Below are positions 8,423 through 17,592 of a DNA stretch of 64,000 nt, in pieces; position 1 is the first letter of the stretch, and each line of letters opens with the position of its first letter. The position numbers were made by a program, and so were the translations under genes. Below the pieces are notes generated by a model that was not told where the DNA came from, did not search any database, and was given only the letters and a program-made list of their open reading frames with translations. The stretch lies in NCBI RefSeq assembly GCF_013410775.1, contig NZ_JACCFH010000001.1:1-64000 (forward strand). Direction: 5' to 3'. The stretch is from Sphaerotilus montanus. GTDB lineage: Bacteria; Pseudomonadota; Gammaproteobacteria; Burkholderiales; Burkholderiaceae_C.

Positions 8423-11400
8423 TCAGGCCGCCACCACCTGGAGGTCTCCGGCCACCAGCGTGCGGAAGCCGGATGCCAGCGTCGCCACCACCGCAGTCCC
8501 GCCCGCACCGGAGCCGTTGCTGTCGAACGTGAGGACGCCGGTCGTCGCGTTGTAGAGGAACACGGCATTCGCATCCAGCGCCACCGGCGCGCTGCCCGAC
8601 ACGAAACGCGTGCTGGCCAGCGTTCCCACCGGCAGCGCACCGAAGTTCGCGCTGACGACCTGGATCTTGTCGCTGCCACTGGTGAAGTCGGTCAGCGTGT
8701 CGCCGCCCTGGGCGGTGGTGACAAAGCGGAACACGTCGGCGCCAGCGCCGCCCGTCAGCGTGTCCGCCCCCGCGCCACCGGTCAGCACATTGGCCTTGGC
8801 GTTGCCGATCAGCGCATCGGCGACGCCTGTGCCAATGGCGTTCTCGATGCGGCTGTCGACGGTCGCCGTCACCACATCGAACGCGATGCCCAGGCTGTCG
8901 CGCACCTGGGCCGCCTGGTTGGAGTAGCTGGAGCCGATGGTCGACCAGGTACCGCCATTCAGGTTGAGCGTGACACCGAGCGTCTGGCTGCTGGCGTCGA
9001 CCGTGTCATTGCCGCCGGTGTCCCAGAGGCATTCGTACACCTTGCTGCCCGCGGTCCAGGCGTAGACGGTGTCCCCCTGGTTGGACGTCCCGTTGATGCC
9101 GTACATGTACTGCAGCGCCGCGATGTCGTTGAGCATGTAGGACGTCGGGAAGTACGAGGATCCGTAGCCATCGTTGGTGTCGGTGGCGTTGTCCTTGTAG
9201 CTCATGACGCTGTACTTCAGCTGGTCCTCGCCGACGACCGGCGCGGGCGATCCGTCGTGCGGATGCTCCAGCCCGACCGCATGGCCGAGTTCATGGATGA
9301 AGGTGTGGTAGCTGTAGCCGCCAACCACCGGCGTGGTGTAGGAGCCGCTCGGGCCGAACCAGATGTCGCCACCCGCCGCGCTGGTCGAGGGGTAGTAGGC
9401 GTGGGCGGTGGACAGCGTGCTGTTCTGCGACAGGGTCCAGCGGATGTCGCCGGCACCGACCGCCGTGTCGGCCACCTCGGTGAACGTGATGTTGCAGACC
9501 GAGGACAGCGCGTTCATCGCCATGCGGGCCGCCGCCTGCTGGTTGACGTTCAGGGCGGTGTAGGGGTCGTGGGTCGAGTTCGAGTAGGTGAAGACCGAGG
9601 CCGAGGTCGAGAAACTGTAGGTCAGCTGCGCGCCCGTGCCGATCGCGCCGCCCCACTTGGCTCCATCCACCAGGTTTTCGATGTTGTCGGACACCGAGGT
9701 CGGCACCGTGATGTAGGTGACCTGCGAGACGGAGCTGTTGATGCCACCCGTGCCACCCGAGTCGTCGTTGCGGATGGTGCCCGCGGCGGTCGCGGTACTG
9801 ATCGTGGCGTTGCTGGCCCCGGACAAGGCCACGCTGAAGGTCTCGTTGCCCTCGCCCACCGTGTCACCCACCACGTTCAGCGTGATGACCTTGCTCGTCT
9901 CGCCATCGGCGAAGCTGACGGTGCCGGTGGTGCTGCCGCTGAAGTCGGCGGCGCTGGTGGAGCCATGCACCACCGCATAGCCGACGGAGGACACGCCCGT
10001 GCCGACGTTGCGCGTCACGGTGAAGGTGAACGGCGTCGTGCCGGTGTTGCCTTCGACCTTGTCGGCGCTGGTCGCGGACAGGCTCAGGACCGGCACGTCG
10101 TCGTTGACGAGGCGGCCCGCCGCAGTCGCCGTGCCCAGCGTGGCACCCACCGGTGCCGACAGCGCGACACTGAAGGTCTCGTTGCCTTCGATCACCGTGT
10201 CGGCCACCGCGTAGACGGTGATGACCTTGCTGGTCTCGCCGGCGACAAAGCTCACCGTTCCCGTGGTGGTGCCGCTGAAGTCGGCGGCGACCGTCGTGCC
10301 ATGGACCAGCGCGTAACCGACGGACGAGGTGCCGACACCGCTGCTGCGCGTCACCGTGAAGGTGAACGCGGTCGTGCCGCCGGTCGAACCCTCGGCCTTG
10401 TCGGCGCTGGTAGCGGCGATGCTCACCGTCGGCAGGTCGTCGTTGGTGACCTGCCCGGCGGCCGTTGCCGTGCCGAGCTTCGCCCCCACGGCCGAGGACA
10501 GCACCACGTTGAAGGCCTCGCTCAGCTCGATCGTGGTGTCGCCCACCACGTTCAGCGTGATGACCTTGCTCGTCTCACCCGCCAGGAAACTCACCGTGCC
10601 GCTGGTCGCTCCGCTGAAATCGTCCGCGCTGGTGCCGACATGCGCCACCGCGTAGTTGACCGACGAGGTGCCGACCCCGCTGCTGCGGGTCACGGTGAAG
10701 GTGAACGGGGTCGTGCCGGTGCTGCCTTCGACCTTGCTCGCGCTGGTGGCCGCGATGCTCACGGTCGGCAGGTCGTCGTTGACGATGGTGCCGGTGGCAG
10801 TGGCCGTGCCCAGCAGGGCGCCGGTCGGGCTGGACAGCACGACGCTGAAATTCTCGTTCAGCTCGATCGTGGTCTCGCCCACCACGCTGATGGTGAGGAC
10901 CCGGCTCAGCTCGCCAGCGGCAAACACGACGGTGCCGCTGGTCGCCCCCGAGAAGTCAGCGGCCACCGTGCCGGTGTTGGCCACGGCCCAGTTCACCGAC
11001 GACGTGCCCACGCTGCTGGTGCGGGTCACGGTGAAGGTGAACCCGGTCGTGCCGGTATTGCCTTCGCCCTTGTTCGCGCTGGTGGCCGCGATGCTCACGG
11101 TCGGCAGGTCGTCGTTGAAGATGGTGCCGGCGGCGGTGGCCGTGCCCAGCAAGGCGCCCGTCGGGCCGGACAGCACCACGTTGAACCCTTCGTTCAGCTC
11201 GATCGTCGTGTCGCCCACCACGTTGACCGTGACGGTCTTGCTGGTCTCGCCCGCCAGGAAGCTGACCGCGCCGCTGGTGGCGCCACTGAAGTCCGTGGAG
11301 GAGGTGGACGTGTGGGCCACCGCCCAGTTCACCGCCGAAGCACCGACCCCGCTGCTGCGGGTCACGGTGAAGGTGAACGGCGTCGTGCCGGTGCTGCCTT

Positions 11401-14248
11401 CGGACAGGTTCGCGCTCGTGGCGACGATGCTCACGGTCGGCAGGTCGTCGTTGACCACGGTGCCGGTGGCCGTCGCCGTGCCCAGCGTGGCGCCCACCGG
11501 GTTGGTCAACGCGACGCTGAAGGTCTCGTTCAGCTCGATCGTGGTGTCGCCCACCACGTTGATCGTCACCACCTTGCTCGTTTCGCCCGAGGCGAAGCTC
11601 ACCGTGCCCGACGTGGTGCCGCTGACGTCGTCCGCCGTGGTGGTGCCGTGGGCGAGCGCGTAGTTGACCGACGAGGTGCCCAGGCTGCTGCTGCGGGTGA
11701 CCGTGAAGGTGAAGGCGGTCGTGCCGGTGCTGCCTTCGGCCTTGCTCGCGCTGGTGGCGGCGATGCTCACCGTCGGCACGTCATCGGCCTGGACCACGCC
11801 TGCGGCGGTCGTCGTCCCGAGCAGCGCGTTGGTCGGCGCGGACAGCACGACATTGAAGCCCTCGTTCAGCTCGACCGCGGTGTCGCCCACCACGTTCAGC
11901 GTGAGCACCTTGCTCGTCTCGCCCGCCAGGAAGCTCACCGTGCCGCTGGTGGCGCCCGAGAAGTCGGCCGCCACCGTGCCGACATGGGCCACCGCCCAGC
12001 CGACCGAGGCCGTACCCACGCCGCTGGTGCGGGTCACGGTGAAGGTGAAGGGCGTCGTGCCGGTGCTGCCTTCGGCCTTGTCGGCGCTGGTCGCGGCGAT
12101 GCTCACCGTCGGCAGGTCGTCGTTGACGAGGGTGCCGGTGGCCGACGAGGTGCCGAGCTTCGCACCCACGGGGGTCGAGAGCACGACACTGAAGTTCTCG
12201 CTCAGCTCGATCGTCGCGTCACCCACCGCGGTGACCGTGATGACCTTGCTCGTCTCGCCGGCGGCAAAGGCCACGCTGCCCGACAGGGCGCCCGTGAAAT
12301 CATCGGCGGCCGTGCCGACATGGGCCACCGCCCAGTTCACCGACGAGACCCCCACGCCACTGTTGCGGGAGATGGTGAAGGTGTAGGGCGTCGTGCCGCC
12401 GGTCGCACCCTCCGCGACCACGGCCGCCGTGGCGGCGATGCCCACGATCGGCAGATCGTCGTTGGCGATGGTGCCCGCGGCGGTCGCCGTGCCGAGCAGC
12501 GCGCCGACCGGCGCGGACAGCACCACGCTGAAGGTCTCGGCCAGCTCGATCGTGCTGTCCGCGGCCACGTTGACCGTCACCGTCTTGCTCGACTCGCCGG
12601 ACGCGAAGCTCACGGTGCCGGTCGTGGCGCCGCTGAAGTCGTCGGCGGTGGCCGTGCCGAGCACCAGCGCGTAGTTCACCGACGAGGTGCCCAGCGTGGT
12701 GTTGCGGCTGACGGTGAAGGTGAAGGCGGTCGTCGCCCCGACCAGGGTGGAGGTTCCTTCGGACTTGCTCGCGCTGGCGGCGGCGATGCCCACCGTCGGC
12801 AGGTCGTCCGCCCGGATCAGGCCGGCGGCGCTTGCCGTGCCCAGCTGGGCACCACCTGGCGCCGAAAGCACCACGTTGAACGCCTCGTCCAGCTCGACCG
12901 CCGTCTCGCCGACCGCCGTCAGGGTGATGACCTTGCTCGTCTCGCCGGCCAGGAAGCTCACCGTGCCATTGGTCGCGCCGGTGAAATCGGCCGCGCTGGT
13001 GCCGACGTGCTGCACCGCCCAGTTCACGCTCGACGCGCCCACCGCGCTGCTGCGGGTCACGGTGAAGGTGAACGGCGTCGTGCCGCTGTTGCCCTCGATC
13101 AGGCTGGCACTGGTGGCGGCGATGCTCACCGTCGGCAGGTCATCGTTGGCGATGGTGGTCGTGGCCACGCTGACCGTGCCCAGCGCGGAGCCGCGCGTCC
13201 CGGACAGGCGCACGCTGAAACTCTCGTTCAGCTCGATGGTGCTGTCGGCGACCACGTTGACGGTGATGGTCTTGCTGGTCTCGCCCGCCAGGAAGCTGAC
13301 CACGCCACTCGTGGCGCCGCTGAAGTCGGCGGCAGTGGTCGTGCCATGCAGCACCGTCCACGACACCAGCGAGGTGCCGAGCGCGTTGTTGCGGCTGACG
13401 GTGAAGGTGAACGGCGTCGTGCCACCCGTGCCCTCGGCCTTGCTGGCGGCGGTCGCGACGATGGACACCGCGGGCAGGTCGTCGTTCAGGATGGTGCCGG
13501 CCGCCGACGCCGTGCCCAGCGTCGCACCGACCGCGCCCGACAACACGACGTTGAACGCCTCGTTCGACTCGACCACCGTGTCGCCGAGTGCGCTCACCGT
13601 GACCAGCTTGACCATCTCGCCCGCCGCGAAGGTCACCGTGCCGCTGGTGGCGCCGCTGAAATCGGCCGCCACCGTGGTGCCATGGGCCACGGCCCAGTTC
13701 ACCGAGGCGGTGCCGACATCGGTCGTGCGCGTCACGGCGTAGGTGAAGGCAGATGCGCCGCTCTGCCCTTCCTGGCGGCTGCCGACCACGGCGGCAATGC
13801 CGATGCTGCCGAAGTCGTCGTTGAGGATGGTGCCGGTGGCCGTTGCCGTGCCGAGCGTGGCCCCTTCCGGACCCGACAGCATGACGCTGAAGGCGCCATC
13901 CAGCTCGATCGCCGTGTCACCGACCACGTTCAGCGTGATCACCTTGCTCGTCTCGCCCGCGGCGAACGTGACGTCACCGTTGGTCAGCCCGCTGAAATCC
14001 GTGTCTGCGGTGGTGCCGTGGACCAGCGACCAGCTCACCGATGACACGCCCTCGCCGCTGTCGCGGGTGACGGTGAAGGTGAACGCCGTCGTGCCGGACA
14101 AGCCCTCGGCCTTGCCCGCGCTGGTGGCGGCGATGCTGATCACGGGCGGGATGGCGGCTGCACCCACCGCCCCTGTCGCGAGGATCGCGGCGGGCAGATC
14201 CACGGTGGCAAGAGGGCGAGAAATCGGGGAAGTGGGGCGGATGGTCAT
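8423..14248 (-). CDS. Giant serralysin-type metalloprotease with 13 Calx-beta repeats
   Basis: A predicted 1,941-residue protein. After a short Ala/Pro-rich N-terminus, residues about 33-1490 form 13 Calx-beta-like repeats of 105-115 residues. Each runs from SIAATSAxKAEGxTGTTPFTFTVTR through FSGATSGTVSF and GETSK to NDDLPTV. The C-terminal part is an M10B metalloprotease. The zinc motif HELGHAVGLEHPH begins at about residue 1652, and the Met-turn YSVMSY follows. RTX nonapeptides (LTGGAGADTLTGGAGADVF) come near residue 1810, and a final beta-rich tail resembles type I secretion targets. The ATG at 14246-14248 is the first in frame; a TTG at 14293 is possible but lacks family support. Calcium probably orders both the repeats and the RTX part. 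No ABC/MFP/TolC exporter is encoded nearby. Ordinary serralysins are about 450-600 residues, so the N-terminal array is a large addition. Confidence 0.92.
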   Translation of the reverse strand: MTIRPTSPISRPLATVDLPAAILATGAVGAAAIPPVISIAATSAGKAEGLSGTTAFTFTVTRDSGEGVSSVSWSLVHGTTADTDFSGLTNGDVTFAAGETSKVITLNVVGDTAIELDGAFSVMLSGPEGATLGTATATGTILNDDFGSIGIAAVVGSRQEGQSGASAFTYAVTRTTDVGTASVNWAVAHGTTVAADFSGATSGTVTFAAGEMVKLVTVSALGDTVVESNEAFNVVLSGAVGATLGTASAAGTILNDDLPAVSIVATAASKAEGTGGTTPFTFTVSRNNALGTSLVSWTVLHGTTTAADFSGATSGVVSFLAGETSKTITVNVVADSTIELNESFSVRLSGTRGSALGTVSVATTTIANDDLPTVSIAATSASLIEGNSGTTPFTFTVTRSSAVGASSVNWAVQHVGTSAADFTGATNGTVSFLAGETSKVITLTAVGETAVELDEAFNVVLSAPGGAQLGTASAAGLIRADDLPTVGIAAASASKSEGTSTLVGATTAFTFTVSRNTTLGTSSVNYALVLGTATADDFSGATTGTVSFASGESSKTVTVNVAADSTIELAETFSVVLSAPVGALLGTATAAGTIANDDLPIVGIAATAAVVAEGATGGTTPYTFTISRNSGVGVSSVNWAVAHVGTAADDFTGALSGSVAFAAGETSKVITVTAVGDATIELSENFSVVLSTPVGAKLGTSSATGTLVNDDLPTVSIAATSADKAEGSTGTTPFTFTVTRTSGVGTASVGWAVAHVGTVAADFSGATSGTVSFLAGETSKVLTLNVVGDTAVELNEGFNVVLSAPTNALLGTTTAAGVVQADDVPTVSIAATSASKAEGSTGTTAFTFTVTRSSSLGTSSVNYALAHGTTTADDVSGTTSGTVSFASGETSKVVTINVVGDTTIELNETFSVALTNPVGATLGTATATGTVVNDDLPTVSIVATSANLSEGSTGTTPFTFTVTRSSGVGASAVNWAVAHTSTSSTDFSGATSGAVSFLAGETSKTVTVNVVGDTTIELNEGFNVVLSGPTGALLGTATAAGTIFNDDLPTVSIAATSANKGEGNTGTTGFTFTVTRTSSVGTSSVNWAVANTGTVAADFSGATSGTVVFAAGELSRVLTISVVGETTIELNENFSVVLSSPTGALLGTATATGTIVNDDLPTVSIAATSASKVEGSTGTTPFTFTVTRSSGVGTSSVNYAVAHVGTSADDFSGATSGTVSFLAGETSKVITLNVVGDTTIELSEAFNVVLSSAVGAKLGTATAAGQVTNDDLPTVSIAATSADKAEGSTGGTTAFTFTVTRSSGVGTSSVGYALVHGTTVAADFSGTTTGTVSFVAGETSKVITVYAVADTVIEGNETFSVALSAPVGATLGTATAAGRLVNDDVPVLSLSATSADKVEGNTGTTPFTFTVTRNVGTGVSSVGYAVVHGSTSAADFSGSTTGTVSFADGETSKVITLNVVGDTVGEGNETFSVALSGASNATISTATAAGTIRNDDSGGTGGINSSVSQVTYITVPTSVSDNIENLVDGAKWGGAIGTGAQLTYSFSTSASVFTYSNSTHDPYTALNVNQQAAARMAMNALSSVCNITFTEVADTAVGAGDIRWTLSQNSTLSTAHAYYPSTSAAGGDIWFGPSGSYTTPVVGGYSYHTFIHELGHAVGLEHPHDGSPAPVVGEDQLKYSVMSYKDNATDTNDGYGSSYFPTSYMLNDIAALQYMYGINGTSNQGDTVYAWTAGSKVYECLWDTGGNDTVDASSQTLGVTLNLNGGTWSTIGSSYSNQAAQVRDSLGIAFDVVTATVDSRIENAIGTGVADALIGNAKANVLTGGAGADTLTGGAGADVFRFVTTAQGGDTLTDFTSGSDKIQVVSANFGALPVGTLASTRFVSGSAPVALDANAVFLYNATTGVLTFDSNGSGAGGTAVVATLASGFRTLVAGDLQVVAA
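9770..14150 (-). repeat. Array of 13 Calx-beta coding repeats
   Basis: Thirteen tandem units of about 320-345 nt lie inside the serralysin gene. Many short stretches are identical between units, for example those encoding TTPFTFTVTR and GETSKVITLNVVGD. Boundaries follow the conserved NDD-[LV]-P-[TAI]-V junctions. The pattern fits expansion by unequal recombination. Confidence 0.85.
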
Positions 14249-14343
14249 GTGGATCTCGGGAACTGGACGGGAAACTTCGGGTTGTTCGCTCAATCTATAT
14301 TCAGATTTTTTATTTGGGGGTGCGCTGGTTCAACTTCAGACAC

Positions 14344-14366
14344 CACCCCCCGCGAACAGGGGGGTG
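14344..14366. promoter_or_regulatory. Perfect GC-rich hairpin upstream of the methyltransferase gene
   Basis: CACCCCCC and GGGGGGTG arms flank a seven-base loop, 48 nt before the ATG at 14414. The preceding 14295-14330 stretch is AT-rich (TCTATATTCAGATTTTTTAT) and probably holds the divergent promoters. The hairpin could lie in the 5' leader of the plus-strand mRNA. Confidence 0.45.
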
Positions 14367-14413
14367 CCATGGCCTCCCGCGGCCGTCCAGGGCGATGCGG
14401 GACAATCCGCCCC

Positions 14414-15694
14414 ATGTTCTCGAATCTGATCACCCCCCCTGTCGAGCCGACCGCACGCGCCCGGTTCCTGCAACTGCTGGAGACGGCGCTGGCCACCCGG
14501 CAATTCGTGCGCCTGACACTGGGCAAGTACCGTGGCAGCGAGGCGGGGCTGGAGCGGCTGCTGGTGCGGCCGGTGCAACTGCGTGGCGAGGCGCATCTGC
14601 AGCTGGTCTACCGCCACACCACCAAGGACATCACCAAGAACCACCCGGTCGCCGAGGCACTGGCGGTGCTCGACGCCCTGCTCGGGCCGTCGTTCCAGAA
14701 CGCCCACCTGCACACCCGCACGCAGGAGGTGCAGCTCACCGTCAAGGAAAAGGGCGGGCGCGACAAGAGCCTGCTGCGGGTCGGCAAGGCCGCTGCCACC
14801 GAGGGAGCCGTGGCAGACGACACGCCCGAGGACGAGGACGGCGCGCCCGCGCACAACCGCGAGAAACACCGCCTGCTGTCACTCGACCGCCCCTTCTGGG
14901 CCGACCTGGGTGTCACCACCGCGCAGCACCAGCTCATCCCGGCCATGTCGCGCAAGTGGCGCCAGATCAACAAGTTCACCGAGGTCTTCGCCAGCGCGAT
15001 GGCCGCGTCCCCGCTGGCGGGTGCGGCCAAGGAGCGACCGGTCGGCGTGTTCGACTTCGGCTGCGGCAAGGGCTACCTGACCTTCGCGATGCACGACTGG
15101 CTGCGCGCGCAGGGGCGCGTGCCGCAGGTCACCGGCGTGGAACTGCGCGAGGAACTGGTCGCGCTGTGCAACGACTCTGCGGCGCGCCACGGACTGGACG
15201 GGTTGCGCTTCGACGCGGGCGATGTGCGGCACTACACGCCGGTCGGGCTGGACGTGATGGTCGCGCTGCACGCCTGCGACATCGCCACCGACTACGCCAT
15301 CGACTTCGGGCTGCGCGCCGGGGCGTCGATCATCATGTGCTCGCCGTGCTGCCACAAGCAGGTCCGCCCGCAGATGAAGACGCCACCGCTGCTGCGCCCG
15401 ATGCTGCAGCACGGTGTCCATCTGGGGCAGGAAGCCGAGATGGTCACCGACAGCCTGCGCGCGCTGCTGCTGGACGCCGCCGGCTACGACACGCAGGTCT
15501 TCGAGTTCGTCTCGCTGGAGCACACGAACAAGAACAAGATGATCCTGGCCGTGAAGCGCAGCGAGACGCCGGATGGCCATGCCGACGCCGTGCGCGCGCA
15601 GATCCGGGACATCAAGCAGTTCTACGGGATCCGGGAGCAGTGTCTGGAGACGCTGATCGCGGCCCGCACCCTCCCCTCCTCACCACTCCAATGA
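14414..15694 (+). CDS. SAM-dependent methyltransferase (METTL25/RRNAD1-like domain)
   Basis: A protein of about 426 residues. The first 150 or so residues form an unrecognised N-terminal domain (LTLGKYRGSEAGLERLLVRP, then VYRHTTKDITKNHP). The C-terminal Rossmann methyltransferase has the SAM motif FDFGCGKGYLTFAMHDWL, an acidic residue after strand 2 (TGVELREEL), and an SPCCHKQ segment. That segment is typical of the Methyltransf_32 family, which includes eukaryotic METTL25 and RRNAD1. The substrate is not known; rRNA or protein is possible. I chose the ATG at 14414 because sequence upstream of it is not conserved-looking and lies over the promoter region. The DUF4337 gene follows 15 nt later. 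Confidence 0.8.
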   Translation: MFSNLITPPVEPTARARFLQLLETALATRQFVRLTLGKYRGSEAGLERLLVRPVQLRGEAHLQLVYRHTTKDITKNHPVAEALAVLDALLGPSFQNAHLHTRTQEVQLTVKEKGGRDKSLLRVGKAAATEGAVADDTPEDEDGAPAHNREKHRLLSLDRPFWADLGVTTAQHQLIPAMSRKWRQINKFTEVFASAMAASPLAGAAKERPVGVFDFGCGKGYLTFAMHDWLRAQGRVPQVTGVELREELVALCNDSAARHGLDGLRFDAGDVRHYTPVGLDVMVALHACDIATDYAIDFGLRAGASIIMCSPCCHKQVRPQMKTPPLLRPMLQHGVHLGQEAEMVTDSLRALLLDAAGYDTQVFEFVSLEHTNKNKMILAVKRSETPDGHADAVRAQIRDIKQFYGIREQCLETLIAARTLPSSPLQ

Positions 15695-15709
15695 CGGAAA
15701 ACGCACCCC

Positions 15710-16288
15710 ATGTCCGGTAACCATTTCCACGTCCACGGACCCCACGACCACGAACTGGAGCACGTCGCCCACCACGGCAGCAGCGATGCCTCGACCAATT
15801 CGATCGCGGTGGCCACTGCGGTGATCGCCACGGTCGGCGCACTGTTCTCCTACATGGGCGGGGCGACGCAAGCGAACGCGGGCCTGTACAAGAACAACGC
15901 CGCGATCAAGAAGACCGAGGCCAGCAACCAGTGGAACTACTACCAGGCCAAGAGCAGCAAGCAGAACCTGGCCGAACTGGGCGTGCAGCTGACGCAGGGC
16001 GACGTGCGGGACAGCTACGCCAAGGAAATCCAGCGCTACAAGGCGGAAAAGGACGACATCAAGGTCCGGGCCGACGCGCTGGAAAAGGAATCCGCCGACT
16101 GGGACCACCGGTCCGACGAGCAGATGCACCTGCACCACCGCTGGGCGCAGGCGACCACCGCGCTGCAGGTCTCGATCGCGCTGGCGGCCATCTCGCTGCT
16201 CACGAAGCAGGGCTGGCTCAAGGTCGCCATGTACGCCGTGGCTGGCGGCGGGGTGCTGCTGGGCGGGGCCGCCTGGATGCACCTTTGA
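15710..16288 (+). CDS. DUF4337 membrane protein
   Basis: A 192-residue protein. It has a His-rich N-terminus (NHFHVHGPHDHELEHVAHH), one transmembrane helix near residues 31-50, and a charged, probably coiled-coil middle (AIKKTEASNQWNYYQAKSSK onward). Two more hydrophobic helices lie at the C-terminus (about 145-190). This arrangement matches the DUF4337 family, whose function is unknown. The His-rich start could bind metal, but that is inference. It is 15 nt downstream of the methyltransferase and probably co-transcribed. Confidence 0.85.
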   Translation: MSGNHFHVHGPHDHELEHVAHHGSSDASTNSIAVATAVIATVGALFSYMGGATQANAGLYKNNAAIKKTEASNQWNYYQAKSSKQNLAELGVQLTQGDVRDSYAKEIQRYKAEKDDIKVRADALEKESADWDHRSDEQMHLHHRWAQATTALQVSIALAAISLLTKQGWLKVAMYAVAGGGVLLGGAAWMHL

Positions 16289-16300
16289 CGCCGGATCCGC

Positions 16301-17029
16301 TCAATTGCGCCCGCAGCAGGCCTTGAACTTCTTGCTGCTGCCGCAGGTGCAGGGGTCGTTGCGCCCGGGTTTGGCGCCTGTGCGGCGGAAGGTCAGCGCC
16401 TGACGGTCGGCGCGGGATGCGGCCCGGCGGGCCGGCGCGAAATGGCGGTAGAGCTGCGCCGCGCCCATCACCATCGCCTCGATCACCTCGGCGCGCACCG
16501 CGTCGTCGAACGGCGGCGGGCGCATGGCCTCGTTGGGGTCGTGTTCGTGGTGCAGCATCATCATCGGGACCAGCACCTCGCCGGCCTCGTCGTCGCCCAG
16601 CACCTCCTGCCAGCCCTCCGGCGACACGTGCATCCCGCGCGTGAAGCCGGTCGCCCAGGCATTGCCGGTGACGCGGCCATCCGTGCCGGCGCTCAGGCGC
16701 GGCACGCGCGGGGTGTCGGCCGCATCGGCCTCGACCAGCTCTTCGGCCACCGCGCTCCAGTGGCGCGTCACCAGTCCGACGATCGTGCGGGCCTGGCCTT
16801 CGTCGTCGAACGAGGCTTCGGCGTCCGCGGTCTCGCCCCAGACCAGCGGCAGCCACACGGCCGGGCCGACGAGGTCGGGCGTGCAGTGCAGCGCGCAGAA
16901 GAAACCGTCGAGCATCTCGACGTTCATCGCCCCGGTGGGCAGGCTGGCGAGGAAGGCGTCGAGCTGGTCGAGTTCGGTGGCGGACAGCGGCTCGGTGCGG
17001 GTGGAATCAGTCTGGATGGGGGCGTTCAT
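16301..17029 (-). CDS. UPF0149/YecA-family protein with C-terminal SEC-C zinc motif
   Basis: About 242 residues. The N-terminal part (ELDQLDAFLASLPTGAMNVEMLDGFFCALHCTP) is the UPF0149/YgfB-YecA domain. The C-terminus GRNDPCTCGSSKKFKACCG is a SEC-C zinc-binding motif like that at the SecA tail (CxC plus CC). Such proteins may contact ribosomes or SecB-like partners; none is proven here. I prefer the ATG at 17027-17029 over one six codons upstream because MNAPIQ gives a typical N-terminus. It converges with the DUF4337 gene with a 12-nt gap. Confidence 0.85.
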   Translation of the reverse strand: MNAPIQTDSTRTEPLSATELDQLDAFLASLPTGAMNVEMLDGFFCALHCTPDLVGPAVWLPLVWGETADAEASFDDEGQARTIVGLVTRHWSAVAEELVEADAADTPRVPRLSAGTDGRVTGNAWATGFTRGMHVSPEGWQEVLGDDEAGEVLVPMMMLHHEHDPNEAMRPPPFDDAVRAEVIEAMVMGAAQLYRHFAPARRAASRADRQALTFRRTGAKPGRNDPCTCGSSKKFKACCGRN

Positions 17030-17133
17030 GGGCCGCGAGCGTATCACCCGCCGCCAGGACCTTCGCCGTGCCGTCGGTGCCGGTGTCGGCGGCGTCAGTG
17101 GACGGCCGCAGGCTTCGGATTTATGCTGAAACG

Positions 17134-17574
17134 ATGCACACCAACTACGACACCGACATCGTCGCCTGGGCGGCCGAACAGGCGCGCCTGATCCGGGCGG
17201 GTCGTTTCGATCAGGTCGATCTGGAACACATCGCCGAGGAGATTGAAGACGTGGGCAAGAGCGAACAGCGGGAACTCGCCAACCGGATGGCCGTCCTGCT
17301 GGCCCATCTGCTCAAGTGGTTGCACCAGCCCGAGCGGCGCGGCAGCAGCTGGGACAGCACGATCCGGGAGCAGCGCAAGGCACTCGCCCGCCGGCTGCAG
17401 AAGACGCCCAGCCTGCAGCACTGTCTGAACGACAAGGAATGGTGGGAAGATGCTTGGCTGGACGCCCGCACCGAGGCCGCCAGGGAAACCGGCATCGGGT
17501 TTGATCGGTACCCGGACGTGTGCCCGTGGACCAGCGCGGAGATCCTGTCCAGCGACTGGCTTCCATCGAACTGA
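17134..17574 (+). CDS. DUF29 family protein
   Basis: A 146-residue soluble protein starting MHTNYDTDIVAWAAEQARLI, with the DUF29 core LEHIAEEIEDVGKSEQRELA, HLLKWLHQPERR and W-rich C-terminal segments. DUF29 proteins are common in cyanobacteria and proteobacteria, frequently in multiple copies, and have no assigned function. The ATG at 17134 is chosen because the family begins at this Tyr-Asp segment. The gene stands alone between opposite-strand neighbours and ends 18 nt from the histidine-kinase stop. Confidence 0.85.
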   Translation: MHTNYDTDIVAWAAEQARLIRAGRFDQVDLEHIAEEIEDVGKSEQRELANRMAVLLAHLLKWLHQPERRGSSWDSTIREQRKALARRLQKTPSLQHCLNDKEWWEDAWLDARTEAARETGIGFDRYPDVCPWTSAEILSSDWLPSN

Positions 17575-17592
17575 ACGTCCTGCGTAGGCGGC

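Noticed and set aside
6500-14044. Open frame of about 2,500 codons on the plus strand
   Set aside because: It is antisense to the exonuclease/DUF294 and serralysin genes. It has Arg/Ala/His/Gly-biased composition and no domain. High GC and repeated coding on the other strand keep it free of stops.
9770-14150. Regular repeats resembling a CRISPR array
   Set aside because: Units of about 330 nt are translated continuously as Calx-beta domains. CRISPR repeats are 23-50 nt with unique spacers.
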